Shown here: one piece after another, positions 18,938 to 30,884 of the stretch
Layout of the letters: each line of letters begins with the position of its first letter
Position numbering within the stretch: the first letter of the stretch is position 1
Assembly (NCBI RefSeq): GCF_015291885.1
Contig: NZ_CP036186.1
Coordinates: 186,001 to 250,000, forward strand
Length of the DNA stretch: 64,000 bases
Direction: 5' to 3'
Source of the DNA: Stutzerimonas stutzeri
Lineage (GTDB): Bacteria; Pseudomonadota; Gammaproteobacteria; Pseudomonadales; Pseudomonadaceae
Translations under genes and position numbers: made by a program
The notes under the pieces: generated by a model
The model's input: the letters and a program-made list of their open reading frames with translations, nothing else
The model's database searches: none
Told to the model about the DNA's origin: nothing

Positions 18938-19438
18938 ATGAACTCTCGCGCTTCTGTTGTGATGCTTGTGGCTGGCCTGCTGCTGGCGAATGCCGCTGTT
19001 GCTCAACCAATCGAACTGGATGGCATCAAGCTGTCGCGGGACGTGCCCTGTCTCGGCAAGGACGTGAATATCTCCTGCAGCGCCAACAACATCACCCTGA
19101 CCGGCGACTGCGGTGTGGTGCAGGTCTATGGCACGGACCATGAGGTCAGCCTGGCAACGGCCTCGGCGCTGGAGGTATCCGGCATCGGTAACAGCGTGAC
19201 GGCCAAGTCTGTCGGCCGGCTGTTGGTGGATACCAACCAGAACGACATCCGCACCAAGGTTATCGGGGATGGACAGACGGCGATTGTCGAGGTGTCAGGG
19301 GCCGAGCATGAGTTGGATCTGGTATTTGACGGTCCCGCACAACTCACCTTGGACGGAATCGACAATAAGCTGGAGTGGAGCGGGGACGAGCCGGCGATGT
19401 CGTTATCCGGCGTTGGGAATCAGATCGACAGGCAGTAA
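18938..19438 (+). CDS. DUF3060 family secreted protein
   Basis: A 166-residue protein with a signal peptide (about 1-24, cleaved after AVA). The mature part alternates short strands with repeated N-x-I/L/V and G-x-x-N patterns (NNITLTGDCGVVQVYG, GIGNSVTAKS, TNQNDIRTKV, GAEHELDLVF, GIDNKLEW, GVGNQID), predicting a small beta-helix; this is the DUF3060 layout. Cys near 32, 42 and 51 may pair. The ATG at 18938 has AAGGA eight bases upstream. Function is unknown. Confidence 0.8.
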   Translation: MNSRASVVMLVAGLLLANAAVAQPIELDGIKLSRDVPCLGKDVNISCSANNITLTGDCGVVQVYGTDHEVSLATASALEVSGIGNSVTAKSVGRLLVDTNQNDIRTKVIGDGQTAIVEVSGAEHELDLVFDGPAQLTLDGIDNKLEWSGDEPAMSLSGVGNQIDRQ

Positions 19439-19547
19439 TGGAGCGCCAATGCCCACTTCACGCCTGCCCTGGCTGTGAGGTGGTCACTATCGGCGAGTCG
19501 ATCTATCCACGTGATAGGCCGGACTCGCCTGCGCGGGTAGTCGTTCC

Positions 19548-20612
19548 TCAGCTCGCCAGCGCAGTCTGCTGGGCAATAGGTGCAGCTGCCGCGACTTTTT
19601 CCACCGAGTAACCGTGCGGGTTGCGGCTCTGCCAGCGCCAGGCATCGGCGAGCATGGTGGTCAGGTCTTTCTCGGCGTGCCAGCCAAGTTCCAGCTCTGC
19701 CTTGGCCGGGTCCGACCAGCACTGGGCAATGTCGCCGCTGCGGCGCGGCTTGATTACGTGAGCCAGGGGGCGCCCAGTGACTTCCTCGAAGGCGGTGATC
19801 ATTTCGCGCACCGAATGCCCTTTTCCAGTGCCGAGGTTCCACGTGGAAACACCGTGAATCAGTTGCAGCCGTTCCAGCGCTTTCAGGTGTCCTTTGGCCA
19901 GATCGACCACGTGGATGTAGTCACGAACACCCGTGCCGTCCGGTGTCGGGTAGTCGTTTCCGTACACGCTTAGCTGCTTTCGACGACCGACCGCCACCTG
20001 CAGCATGTAGGGCAGCAAATTGTTCGGCACGCCGTTAGGATCTTCGCCGATCAGTCCGGATTCATGTGCGCCAATGGGGTTGAAGTAGCGCAGCAAGCCG
20101 ATCGACCAGCGCGGATCGGAAGCGGCCAGACCCTTGAGCACATTTTCGGCCATCAGCTTCGACTGGCCGTAGGGATTGGTCGGCACGCCAGTAGGGCGGT
20201 CCTCGGTGATTGGCATCACCGGTGACTCGCCGTAGACGGTCGCTGACGAACTGAATACCAGCTTGAATACACCGGCTTCGGCCATCGCCTGGCACAGCGC
20301 AATGCTGCCGCCGACGTTGGTTTCGTAATAGCGCAGCGGCTCACGCACGCTTTCCCCAACGGCCTTCAGGCCGGCGAAGTGCATGACCGCGTCGATCGGA
20401 TAGGCAGCGAACAACGCCTTGAGCAGCGCGCGGTTGCGCACGTCGCCTTTAACGAAGTGCAGCGGCTGCCCGGCCAATTGCTCGACTCGGTCCAGGGCCA
20501 GCTTCGAGCTGTTGCACAGGTTGTCGAGCACCAGCACGTCGTGGCCGGCCTGTAGCAGTTCGAGTACCGCGTGTGAGCCTATGTATCCAGCTCCTCCTGT
20601 CACCAGAATCAT
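19548..20612 (-). CDS. galE: UDP-glucose 4-epimerase
   Basis: A 354-residue extended SDR that interconverts UDP-glucose and UDP-galactose with bound NAD. The Rossmann motif GGAGYIGSH starts at residue 6; SSSATVYG carries the catalytic Ser region and YGQSKLMAE the Tyr/Lys pair. The ATG at 20612 has GGAGG upstream. It is divergent from a cluster containing UDP-galactopyranose mutase, so its product UDP-galactose is a likely feed for UDP-galactofuranose; that link is inferred from position. Confidence 0.95.
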   Translation of the reverse strand: MILVTGGAGYIGSHAVLELLQAGHDVLVLDNLCNSSKLALDRVEQLAGQPLHFVKGDVRNRALLKALFAAYPIDAVMHFAGLKAVGESVREPLRYYETNVGGSIALCQAMAEAGVFKLVFSSSATVYGESPVMPITEDRPTGVPTNPYGQSKLMAENVLKGLAASDPRWSIGLLRYFNPIGAHESGLIGEDPNGVPNNLLPYMLQVAVGRRKQLSVYGNDYPTPDGTGVRDYIHVVDLAKGHLKALERLQLIHGVSTWNLGTGKGHSVREMITAFEEVTGRPLAHVIKPRRSGDIAQCWSDPAKAELELGWHAEKDLTTMLADAWRWQSRNPHGYSVEKVAAAAPIAQQTALAS

Positions 20613-21034
20613 CTGTCTACCTCCGAATTCGCTGTCTTTTCGACACGCTCGCGACACTGCGGCTGGCCATAGCTGGCGCTGCATGAGTCTCCGTAATTGG
20701 GGTCGGCGAAGCGGAACGGGACGGCGACGACGAGCTGCGCGCGGGGGGTTCCGATGCCGGTTTAAATCAGGCGTCCTGCAGATAGGGACGGGGGGAGGTC
20801 CGAGCGAGTTCCATCTACCCGCTGGCCGGTCGACGGGCTGCGCAATCGGATGATTGGCGGGAACCCGCACCGCCGATTGCCGTCCACTACCGGCAGGTGG
20901 CGCGGGTAGCAGGACGTTGCAACGGCTCGCAACCACCCCGAGATGACACGCCTTACGCAGGGCAGCGCTGGCATCGACGTGGCATGGTGAGTGGGCAGGA
21001 ACGCTCGGGCACGGCTACCGAAATGAGGTGCTAC
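20613..21034. other. Divergent promoter region between galE and the glycosyltransferase
   Basis: These 422 bases should contain both promoters. I see no named operator, RNA or terminator; short open frames here have shadow-like composition. Confidence 0.4.
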
Positions 21035-22219
21035 ATGAGTTGGGCCGGCCCGTTCCAGTACGACATCGGTAAATCCCGCAACGCGCAGAAGGCGCCGGCC
21101 GAAGTGGTCTTCGACGATCAGATCCCGACGCTGCTGTGCCTCTCGCATCTGCGCTGGAGCTTCGTCTACCAGCGCCCGCAGCACCTGATGTCGCGCTTCG
21201 CCCGCGACTACAACGTGCTCTTCCACGAAGAACCCATTCCCACAGAAGACGCCGAACCCTGGCTGGAAGTGCGACCCGAAGAGAACGGCGTGCAGGTGCT
21301 GATCCCGCGCCTGCCGGCCGGTTGCGAGGGGGAGGATGCAACCCGCGTGCAGCGCCAGTTGCTCGATGGCTACCTGGAGAAGCTCGGCGTCAGCGAGCTG
21401 ATGCTCTGGTACTACACACCGATGAGCCTGGCGTTCTCCGATCATCTGGCACCGAACCTGATCGTCTACGACTGCATGGACGAACTCTCGGCCTTTCGCG
21501 GTGCGCCACCGCAGCTGATCGAGCGCGAAGTGGAGTTGATGTGTCGCGCCAATCTGGTCTTTACCGGCGGCTACAGCCTCTACGAGGCCAAGCGCCAGCG
21601 CCACGACAATGCGCATCCGTTCCCCAGCAGCGTGGATGTCGAGCATTTCGCCGCCGCGCGCCGACCGCAGCACGACCCGGACGACCAGGCGGAGATTCCC
21701 CATCCGCGCCTCGGGTTCTACGGGGTGATCGATGAGCGTCTCGATCTCGAGCTGATCGAGCAGGTGGCGCGGATGAAGCCGGAATGGCAGATTGTGCTGA
21801 TCGGCCCGGTGGTCAAGATCGACCCGGCCGAGCTGCCGCGCCGCGACAACATCCACTACCTCGGCGGCAAGACCTACGACGAGCTGCCGCAATACCTGTC
21901 GGGCTGGGACGTGGCGATCATGCCGTTCGCATTGAACGAGTCGACCCGCTTCATCAGCCCGACCAAGACCCCCGAATACCTCGCCGGCGGCTGCCCGGTG
22001 GTGTCCACGCCGATCACCGACGTGGTGCGTACCTACGGTGACACCGGCATCGTGCGCATCGCCGACAGCGCCGAGGCGTTCGTCGCCGCCACCGAAGCCG
22101 CCCTGGCCGATGCCGAGGACCGCGATGCGCTGTTGGCCAAGGCCGACGAGATCCTCGGCGACATGTCCTGGGATCACACCTGGAGCCTGATGAAGGAGAA
22201 GATGCAATGCGCGATATGA
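21035..22219 (+). CDS. Glycosyltransferase family 4-like protein
   Basis: A 394-residue GT-B glycosyltransferase. The amino domain contains LSHLRWSFVYQRPQHLMSR, typical of TuaH-like enzymes, and the carboxy domain has RLGFYGVIDERLDLELIE and the nucleotide-sugar region PTKTPEYLAGGCPVV, with the donor-binding Glu. The ATG at 21035 has GAGGT upstream. It overlaps the UDP-galactopyranose mutase gene by 13 bases, so the two are coupled; transfer of galactofuranose is plausible but not proven. No membrane helix, so it is cytoplasmic or peripheral. Confidence 0.85.
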   Translation: MSWAGPFQYDIGKSRNAQKAPAEVVFDDQIPTLLCLSHLRWSFVYQRPQHLMSRFARDYNVLFHEEPIPTEDAEPWLEVRPEENGVQVLIPRLPAGCEGEDATRVQRQLLDGYLEKLGVSELMLWYYTPMSLAFSDHLAPNLIVYDCMDELSAFRGAPPQLIEREVELMCRANLVFTGGYSLYEAKRQRHDNAHPFPSSVDVEHFAAARRPQHDPDDQAEIPHPRLGFYGVIDERLDLELIEQVARMKPEWQIVLIGPVVKIDPAELPRRDNIHYLGGKTYDELPQYLSGWDVAIMPFALNESTRFISPTKTPEYLAGGCPVVSTPITDVVRTYGDTGIVRIADSAEAFVAATEAALADAEDRDALLAKADEILGDMSWDHTWSLMKEKMQCAI

Positions 22220-23427
22220 GCCCGCAGGACCGCAACCCGGAACGTCTCGGCGCAGGCTCTGGCGACCAGCCACAGGCGCGCAGGCGCGGCTTCGACTACC
22301 TCATCGTCGGTGCCGGTTTTGCCGGCAGCGTGCTCGCCGAGCGCATCGCCGCGGGGCTGAACAAGCGCGTGCTGGTGGTCGATCGCCGCCCGCACATCGG
22401 TGGCAACGCCTACGATCATTACGACGAAGCCGGCGTGCTGATTCACCGCTACGGCCCGCACATCTTCCACACTAACGCCCAGCGCATCGTCGACTACCTT
22501 TCGCAGTTCACCGAGTGGCGCCCCTACGAGCATCGCGTGCTGGCGCAGGTGGATGGCCAGGAAGTACCGATCCCGATCAACATGACCACGCTGAACAGGC
22601 TCTACGGTCTGAACATGACCACCGAAGAGGAAGCGGCAGATTTTCTCGCCAGCCGTGCCGAGCCGGTGGAGAACATCCAGACCAGCGAAGACGTGGTGAT
22701 CAACGGCATCGGCCGCGAGCTGTACCAGAAGTTCTTCCGCGGCTACACGCGCAAGCAGTGGGGTCTGGACCCGTCGCAGCTGGACAAGTCGGTGACCTCG
22801 CGCATTCCGACGCGCACCAATACCGACGACCGCTACTTCACCGATACCTTCCAGCAAATGCCCAAGTACGGCTACACCAAGATGTTCGAGAAGATGCTCG
22901 CGCATCCGAACATCAAGGTGATGATCAATACCGACTACCGGGAAATTCGCGATGAGGTGCAATTCGACCATCTGATCTTCTGCGGCCCGATCGACGAATA
23001 CTTCGACTACCGCTTCGGCAAGCTGCCGTATCGCTCGCTGAAGTTCGAGCACAAGCAGCTCGACCAGGAACAGTTCCAGGCCGTGGGTACGGTCAACTAC
23101 CCCAGCGAGGACGTGCCCTATACGCGCATCAGCGAGTACAAGCACCTCACCGGACAGGTTCACCCGAAAACCAGCGTCACCTACGAGTACCCCGCGGCCG
23201 AGGGCGATCCCTACTACCCGATCCCGCGTCCCGAGAACGCCGAGCTGTACAAGCGCTATCAGCAGCTGGCGGACGAGACGCCCGGCGTGACCTTCGTCGG
23301 CCGTCTGGGCACCTACAAGTACTACAACATGGATCAGGTGGTCGGGCAGGCGCTGGCGCTGTACAAGCGCATCGAGGAAGCCGAGCTGGCAACGCAGCCG
23401 CAAGCGGTGCCCGAGCAACTCGGCTGA
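22207..23427 (+). CDS. glf: UDP-galactopyranose mutase
   Basis: A 406-residue flavoenzyme converting UDP-galactopyranose to UDP-galactofuranose. The FAD dinucleotide motif is LIVGAGFAGSV, followed by VDRRPHIGGNAYD; GPHIFHTNAQRIVDYL, RGYTRKQWGLDPSQL and the carboxy-terminal GRLGTYKYYNMDQVVGQAL contain the conserved substrate-binding Arg and Tyr residues. A ~25-residue amino extension precedes the FAD domain. The ATG at 22207 has AAGGAG upstream within the preceding gene. It sits between a glycosyltransferase and a GH1-like hydrolase. Confidence 0.94.
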   Translation: MRDMSPQDRNPERLGAGSGDQPQARRRGFDYLIVGAGFAGSVLAERIAAGLNKRVLVVDRRPHIGGNAYDHYDEAGVLIHRYGPHIFHTNAQRIVDYLSQFTEWRPYEHRVLAQVDGQEVPIPINMTTLNRLYGLNMTTEEEAADFLASRAEPVENIQTSEDVVINGIGRELYQKFFRGYTRKQWGLDPSQLDKSVTSRIPTRTNTDDRYFTDTFQQMPKYGYTKMFEKMLAHPNIKVMINTDYREIRDEVQFDHLIFCGPIDEYFDYRFGKLPYRSLKFEHKQLDQEQFQAVGTVNYPSEDVPYTRISEYKHLTGQVHPKTSVTYEYPAAEGDPYYPIPRPENAELYKRYQQLADETPGVTFVGRLGTYKYYNMDQVVGQALALYKRIEEAELATQPQAVPEQLG

Positions 23428-23521
23428 AGCCAGACGGTCGTTATGCATGAGCCTGTCGCCGCGGCAGGCCAGTGCCGCTCGGCTGCTGCCCGGCCGTAGC
23501 GAGTCATCCATGAGGTAAACG

Positions 23522-24672
23522 ATGCACCACCCCAGTCTGTTCAAGAGTTTCTTCCTTGGTGGTTTCGAGTGTTCGAACCACCGGCGCAGCGACGGCCGCC
23601 GTCTCGATCTGATTGCCGCGACGGGGCACGACCGCTGGGCGGCCCACGACTACGCCGAGCTGCACCGCTACGGCCTGCACAGCGTGCGCGACGGTCTGCG
23701 CTGGCACCTGATCGAGCGCCAGCCGGGGCAATACGACTGGTCGAGCTTTCTGCCCATGCTGCAGGCGGCGCAGCGCCAGGGCACCCAGGTGATCTGGGAT
23801 CTGTGTCATTACGGCTGGCCGGACGACATCGACATCTGGCGGCCGCAGTTCGTCGAGCGCTTCGCCCGCTATGCCGCGGCGGCCGCGCAGCTGATCAAGG
23901 ACGAGACTAACGAGGTGCCGTTCTATGCGCCGCTCAACGAGATTTCCTTCTGGGCCTGGGCCGGTGGCGACGAGGCCTATTTCAATCCCATGGCCCGCGG
24001 CCGTGGCTTCGAACTCAAGCACCAGCTGGTGCGCGCCACCATCGCCGCGATGCAGGCGATCCGTGCGGTCGAGCCACGGGCGCGTTTCGTTCAGGTCGAC
24101 CCGGCGATCCATGTGGTCGCGGGCAACGACCGGCCCGGGCCCCAGCGCCACGCCGAGCGGTTCCGCCAGTCGCAGTTCGAGGCCTGGGACATGCTTTGTG
24201 GCGAGCAATGGCCGGGCCTCGGCGGTGCCCCGGAGTACCTCGACGTGCTGGGCATCAACTACTACTCGAACAACCAGTGGTACCACGGCGATGGCCGTAC
24301 CATCGAGCGAGGCAGCCCGGATTACCGGCCCTTCAAGGGCATCCTGCGGGAGATCCATCAGCGCTATGGGCGACCCTTGTTGATCGCCGAAACCGGGGCC
24401 GAGGGCGACGTGCGCGGCGACTGGCTGCGCTATGTCAGCGAGCAGGCGGGCCTGGCCATGCAGGCCGGGGTGCCGGTGGAAGGCATCTGCCTGTATCCGG
24501 TGCTCGACTATCCGGGCTGGACCGACGAGCGCCACTGCCCGGTCGGACTGCTCGGCTTCCCTGACGAAAACGGCAAGCGCTGCGTGCACGAGGGCCTGGC
24601 CGACGAGCTGCGGCTGCAGCAGATGCGTTTCAGCCAGTCCAGCCCGGCCCCGCAGTTCGCCGAAGCCACGCC

Positions 24673-24676
<4 letters not shown>
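23522..24676 (+). CDS. GH1-like glycoside hydrolase
   Basis: A 384-residue (beta/alpha)8 barrel of the GH-A clan, related to GH1 beta-glucosidases. The acid/base Glu lies in APLNEISF (about residue 140) and the nucleophile Glu in LIAETGAEG (about 290), 150 residues apart as expected. There is no signal peptide, so it should be cytoplasmic. It is shorter than standard GH1 enzymes (~450), and the substrate is unknown. The ATG at 23522 has GAGGT upstream. The stop overlaps the ABC exporter start (ATGA). A hydrolase acting on a galactofuranose-containing glycan is one guess from position. Confidence 0.8.
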
Positions 24677-26474
<1,798 letters not shown>

Positions 26475-26478
<4 letters not shown>

Positions 26479-26690
26479 AACGCGCCGCGGTGAATTCGCG
26501 CAGCCTGCGCTCGCTAGGCTATGACCCGGACCAGCAGGTGCTGGAGGTGGAATTCAATAGCGGTGCGCTGTACCGCTATGAACAGGTGCCACCCGAAGCG
26601 GTGCAGGCCCTGCTGGAGGCCGACTCCCTGGGCCGGCATTTCAATCAGGTGTTCAAGCCGCAGCATTACCGTTATCGGCGCGTGGAGTGA
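26475..26690 (+). CDS. KTSC domain protein
   Basis: A 71-residue protein covering a single KTSC domain: NSRSLRSLGYDPDQQVLEVEF, then the strand GALYRYEQVP and the GRHFNQVFKPQHYRYRRV ending (quoted in part). The Lys-Thr-Ser-Cys letters that name the family are degenerate here. It starts inside the stop codon of the exporter gene (ATGA). KTSC domains are often found with RNA- or stress-related proteins; no role is assigned. Confidence 0.85.
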
Positions 26691-27018
26691 TCGCGCCCGG
26701 AAACCGAGTGGATAAGCTGCGCGTTATCCACCATACGTGTGCCGCTGCGGCCGTAGGGTGGATCCCGATCCACCGATCCACGGGGTGGCCATCCACCGAG
26801 CGGAGAGCGGTGGATGTAAAAAGCGACATCCACCCTACGGACCACAACGTAGATGCGTAGGGTGGAAAACTGCGCAGCATTTTCCACCGGGGCGATCGGC
26901 TGCCCGCCATCGTTGGATCGACCGCTCCGCTGAACTTCCGGGCCGCTCTGCAGGCCTCAATCAACAGGACGCGTCATCACCGAGCGGAGGCTCTCCAGAC
27001 CAGAAGGGGATTGTTTCA
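26691..27018. other. Intergenic region filled with nested palindromes
   Basis: The 328 bases between the KTSC gene and dodecin hold a cluster of GTGGAT- and GTGGAAAA-type palindromes (26709-26889). After 26890 nothing is recognised apart from the expected dodecin promoter. Confidence 0.6.
26709..26889. repeat. Nested palindrome cluster, GTAGGGTGGAT family
   Basis: Three hairpins follow each other: GTGGATAA...TTATCCAC (26709-26732), a long one whose outer arms CCGTAGGGTGGAT (26751-26763) and ATCCACCCTACGG (26828-26840) enclose further GTGGAT repeats, and GTAGGGTGGAAAA...TTTTCCACC (26858-26889). This is the densest group of this family in the window. Confidence 0.75.
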
Positions 27019-27234
27019 ATGTCGGATCATCACACGTACAAGAAGGTTGAAATCGTCGGTTCTTCGCGCAACAGCGTCGACGAGGCGATTCAGAATGGCA
27101 TCGCCGAGGCCAGCAGCTCGCTGCAGAACGTCGAATGGTTCGAAGTTGGCGAGATTCGTGGCCATGTCGAAAACGGCAAAGTTGGCCATTTTCAGGTCAC
27201 CATGAAGGTCGGCTTCCGTCTTACCAATAGCTGA
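27019..27234 (+). CDS. Dodecin flavin-binding protein
   Basis: A 71-residue dodecin, a small protein that forms a hollow dodecamer and stores flavin or CoA. The family pattern YKKVEIVGSS..SVDEAI, the flavin-stacking Trp in VEWFEVGEIRGHVENG and the ending HFQVTMKVGFRL are all present. The ATG at 27019 is chosen because it begins the first strand; AAGGGGA lies upstream. Monocistronic. Confidence 0.95.
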   Translation: MSDHHTYKKVEIVGSSRNSVDEAIQNGIAEASSSLQNVEWFEVGEIRGHVENGKVGHFQVTMKVGFRLTNS

Positions 27235-27291
27235 TCTGCGTTTCAGGTCACCCGGCAGCGGCTAGTCGGTCGGCTGCCCGGGATACCCGCT

Positions 27292-28651
27292 TCAAACGTG
27301 GCCGGCGGGCGCATCGCCACGGCTGCGTTCGTAGCGTCGCAACAGCGGCTGAGTACTCAGGCCGTGCACGACGATGCTCAACACCACCACCGAGATCACC
27401 AGCGAAATAAGCGCTTCCGTCTCTGAGGGCAGCAGGCCGTGGGTCACCGCGTAGCTCAGGTAGTAGAGGCTGCCGATGCCGCGAATGCCGAACCAGCCCA
27501 CCGTCAGGCACTGCGCGCGATCCAGATAGCGACGTGGCATCAGCAGCCACACGCTGAGCGGCCGGATAACCACGAACAGCGCCAGCGCCAATGGCACTGC
27601 ACGCCAGTCCCAGTGCACCGAGACCAACACGCCGAGCATGGTCACCAGCAGCACTTCCAGGCTGCGCTCCAGCTGCCCGCCAAAGGTCAGGATGTCGCCC
27701 ATCATCACCCCGGCGGCTACTTTCGGTTCGCCGACCTTTTGCCCCTGCAGCGGCAAATCCCGTGGCGTCATCCCGCCTTCGGCCAGGTGCGGCACAGCAT
27801 GTGCAATCAGCTCTTCGGAAGGCGTTTCCGATTCGTTGGCGGCGTCCTTTTCCGCATGGCGAAGGCCGAGCCCGGCGGCGAACACCGCAAGAAAGCCCCA
27901 GGCGCCGATCAGTTCAGCGCCGACATAGGCCAGCGCAATCAGCGCCAACGCCAGTGAGTCGTTGGGCGACATGGACGTATCGGCATGCCGCGCCCGCAGG
28001 AAAATCGCCAGCTTGCCGATCAACCGTCCCAGCAGGTAACCCAGCGCCAGCCCGGCCGGCCCAGAGCACACGGTGTAAGGCCCACTCGCCGACCCAGCCG
28101 GAGCTAACGCTGCCTTGCTCAATCAGCAGCAGGCCGAACACCACGAAAGGAAAGGCCGTGCCGTCGTTGAAGCCGGCTTCGCCGGACAGCCCGTAGCGCA
28201 CGTGATCGCTGTCGCGTGAGTTGTTGACCTGCACCAGGCTGGCCAGCACCGGGTCGGTAGGCGCGAGGATCGCACCGATCAACACGGCGATGCCCCAATG
28301 CAACCCCAGTGCGTAATGACAGAACGCTGCCACACCCGCGATACAGGCGAGCATCACCGGGCCAGCGAGGATGTAGGCGCTTTTCCAGGCCGGGTGGCGC
28401 ATCGGCATGCGCAGTTTCAGCCCGCTGACGAACAGCGAGACCAGCACGGCGATCTCCGTGAGGTGTTCCATCCAGCCGGCGATATGCAGGAATTCCATCT
28501 CCCACAGGCCCACGCCGAGCTGACCGATGAGCAGACCGAAGCCGAGGTAGATCAGCGAGGTGGTCACCGGCAGCCAGCGCAGGTAAGCCGAGGCCAGAGC
28601 GAGAATGAGCAACAGGACGCCGAGAATGGCCATCCATTCGAGAAAATTCAT
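27292..28651 (-). pseudogene. NhaP-type cation:proton antiporter, frameshifted
   Basis: Two overlapping frames together spell a CPA1 antiporter. The first (from ATG 28651) has the amino-terminal transmembrane helices and the ion-site region GAILAPTDPVLASLVQ, followed by GEAGFNDGTAFPFVVFG, and loses similarity after ALHRVLWAG. The second frame picks up at GLALGYLLGRLIGKLAI and continues through the remaining helices to 27292, including VGWFGIRGIGSLYYL. The switch lies at about 28051-28066 in a GGCCGGCC-type run, and one extra base or two missing bases would explain it. As written, no full-length protein can be made; a sequencing error cannot be excluded. Confidence 0.85.
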
Positions 28652-28776
28652 CAGGTCGTCCGATGGCGAGGCGCGACGTGCGCCCGAAGGTGAGTGCCAT
28701 TGGAGCGGATGGCGACGGCAGGGTTCGCCGCCGGTGCCGAGGTAAGCCGCCGCCGGTCAGGGCAGCGGCATGGGCA

Positions 28777-29775
28777 TTATTGACGCAGCCCAGCGACGAT
28801 CTCGAAGGCGCGGTGGCGGTCCGCGGTTTCGTAGAGATCGCAGGTGAAGATCAGCTCGTCGGCCTGGGTTTGCTCGAGCAGTACGTCGAGGCGCGCGCGA
28901 ACCTTCTCCGGGCCGCCGATCAGCGCCAGGCCGAGGAAGTCGCCCACCGCCTGCTGTTCATGCGGTAGCCACAGGCCCTGCATGCTCTCCACGGGTGGGC
29001 GTAGCACCAGGCTCTGGCCACGAATGAGCGAAAGGATGCGCAGGTAGACACTGGTCACCAGATGTTCGGCGCGCTCGTCGCTGTCCGCCGCGATCAGCGG
29101 CACGCCGAGCATCACGTAGGGCTTGTCGAGCACCGCCGAGGGCTTGAAGTTGTCGCGGTAGAGCTTGATCGCCTGGTGCATGTAGCGCGGTGCGAAATGC
29201 GAGGCGAATGCATAGGGCAGGCCCTTGGCCGCGGCCAGCTGCGCGCTGAACAGGCTGGAGCCGAGCAGCCAGATCGGCACATTGCTATTGACTCCGGGCA
29301 TGGCGATCACGCGCTGATTGGGCTGCCGTGGACCGAGCAGCAGCTCCAGCTCCTCGACGTCTTTGGGAAAGTCGTCGGCGCTGCCCATGCGGTCGCGGCG
29401 CAGGGCATGGGCGGTGAACTGGTCAGCGCCGGGGGCACGGCCGAGGCCGAGATCGATGCGCCCGGGATACAGCGCTTCCAGCGTGCCGAACTGCTCGGCG
29501 ATTACCAGTGGCGCGTGATTGGGCAGCATCACGCCGCCCGCGCCAAGACGGATTCGCGTGGTGTTGGCAGCCAGGTAGCCGAGCAGCACGGCAGTCGCGG
29601 CGCTGGCGATGCCGTCCATATTGTGGTGTTCGGCGACCCAAAAGCGCTGGAAGTCGAGCCCTTCCACATGCTGGGCGAGGGCCAGGGCGTTGTGCAGCGC
29701 TTCGGCCGGCGTGCCGTCGTCACGAATGGGAGCCAGGTCGAGGGCGGAAAAACGGGTGTTTGTAATGCGGGACAT
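28777..29775 (-). CDS. LLM-class flavin-dependent oxidoreductase
   Basis: A 332-residue luciferase-like monooxygenase with the (beta/alpha)8 fold. The opening [38 protein letters not shown] and the flavin region [24 protein letters not shown] are typical of the MsnO8/YhbW group. Members use reduced FMN and oxygen, but physiological substrates are mostly unknown. The ATG at 29775 has GAGGT upstream. Alone on its strand. Confidence 0.9.
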   Translation of the reverse strand: MSRITNTRFSALDLAPIRDDGTPAEALHNALALAQHVEGLDFQRFWVAEHHNMDGIASAATAVLLGYLAANTTRIRLGAGGVMLPNHAPLVIAEQFGTLEALYPGRIDLGLGRAPGADQFTAHALRRDRMGSADDFPKDVEELELLLGPRQPNQRVIAMPGVNSNVPIWLLGSSLFSAQLAAAKGLPYAFASHFAPRYMHQAIKLYRDNFKPSAVLDKPYVMLGVPLIAADSDERAEHLVTSVYLRILSLIRGQSLVLRPPVESMQGLWLPHEQQAVGDFLGLALIGGPEKVRARLDVLLEQTQADELIFTCDLYETADRHRAFEIVAGLRQ

Positions 29776-29815
29776 CGTTTACCTCATGGCGTAAAGCGGC
29801 TATGCGCGAGCGGGC

Positions 29816-30223
29816 TCAGCGGCAGTGTTCGGCCTGGGCCTCAGCCACTACGTGGCGCTGTTCATCGCGCAGCCAGCCTTGCGGTGTGAAGCCCAGCGAG
29901 CGGGCCTGGAACAGGTAGCGCTGGCCGGGCTGGAAATCGTCGTAGCGGATCACCAGGGTGCAGCGAATGGTATGGGTTTCGCCGAACAGGCCGAAGGCGC
30001 CCCCTGTGACTTCGAATTCATAGCGCGCTTCGAGTTCATGGGCGCCTGGCGGCACCTGGAAGTAACGACCGTCGGGCGTGCGTTTGCCGTCCAGTTGGTC
30101 GGACATGAAGATGTCACTGGTCTGCGCGGTCATGTCGACCCAGGCCATGTTTGGGTCCGGCTGCGGTAGCGGCCCAGCGCAGCCGGCCAGGGCGAGAAGG
30201 GCGAGGGGGAGTGAGCGACGCAT
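29816..30223 (-). CDS. Lipoprotein of unknown function (paralogue 1)
   Basis: A 135-residue lipoprotein: MRRSLPLALLALAGC gives a lipobox with Cys at 15. The mature part contains PDPNMAWVDM, RYFQVPPGAHELEARYEFEV and YLFQARSLGFTPQGW, matching the neighbour at 30318-30743 in order and spacing. The ATG at 30223 starts the signal peptide. The YFQVPPG region suggests a small beta-sandwich. The location (inner or outer membrane) cannot be fixed; residue +2 is Ala, which favours the outer membrane. Confidence 0.75.
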   Translation of the reverse strand: MRRSLPLALLALAGCAGPLPQPDPNMAWVDMTAQTSDIFMSDQLDGKRTPDGRYFQVPPGAHELEARYEFEVTGGAFGLFGETHTIRCTLVIRYDDFQPGQRYLFQARSLGFTPQGWLRDEQRHVVAEAQAEHCR

Positions 30224-30317
30224 GGCTGAATCCTCGGCGGATGGCTGGGTGAAACGCGCTGGCGCCTCACCGATGCAACCGAGGGTGCGCCAGATGACGG
30301 CGCATTTCAACGCGGGC

Positions 30318-30743
30318 TCAGCGTCCGGCGAGGTCGCCGCAGCCCTTTTCCTCGGCACGGGCCAGCACATACTGGTGCTGGTCGTAGAGCTTGGCCCAGG
30401 GCCGGAAGCCATAGCCGCCCGCGACCAGACGATAGCGCGCACCCGCAGTGAACTTGTCGTATTCCAGGGTCAGCTTGCAGTCGCGGGCAAGCGCGCTGCT
30501 ACCCGGACCGACGTTGGCGCCATTGACCTCGAAGCGGTAGCGCATCTCCAGCTTGCGACTGCCGGGCGGGACCTGGAAATAGCGATCGTCTTCCAGTGTC
30601 TTGCCATCCACGGCCACCGCCTGCAGCTGGGTTTCGCCATTCGGGTTGAGATCGACCCAGGCCTGCTCGGGGTCGGGCTTGGGCATCAAGGCAGAGCAGC
30701 CGGCCAGGCTGGCGAGGAATGGGACGAGAAGAAGACCGCGCAT
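30318..30743 (-). CDS. Lipoprotein of unknown function (paralogue 2)
   Basis: A 141-residue lipoprotein: MRGLLLVPFLASLAGCS gives a lipobox with Cys at 16. It shares with the next gene PDPEQAWVDL, RYFQVPPGSRKLEMRYRFEV and the ARYRLVAGGYGFRPWAK ending. The ATG at 30743 is preferred, having GGAG eight bases upstream; the frame is open far upstream without protein features. The two genes are 94 bases apart and probably arose by tandem duplication. Divergent from the aminopeptidase-like lipoprotein at 30885. Confidence 0.75.
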   Translation of the reverse strand: MRGLLLVPFLASLAGCSALMPKPDPEQAWVDLNPNGETQLQAVAVDGKTLEDDRYFQVPPGSRKLEMRYRFEVNGANVGPGSSALARDCKLTLEYDKFTAGARYRLVAGGYGFRPWAKLYDQHQYVLARAEEKGCGDLAGR

Positions 30744-30884
30744 GTACAAAGCTCCAGCCATGGGCCTGGCAAGGGATCGATTGAGAAAAGCCTTTGGGCT
30801 GCCGCGGTTGCAATCGGCAGCATGGCCTTTGTAGGGTGCGCTACGCGCGCTGGCGCCAGCTCCGACCACTGACCGGTTTATCCG

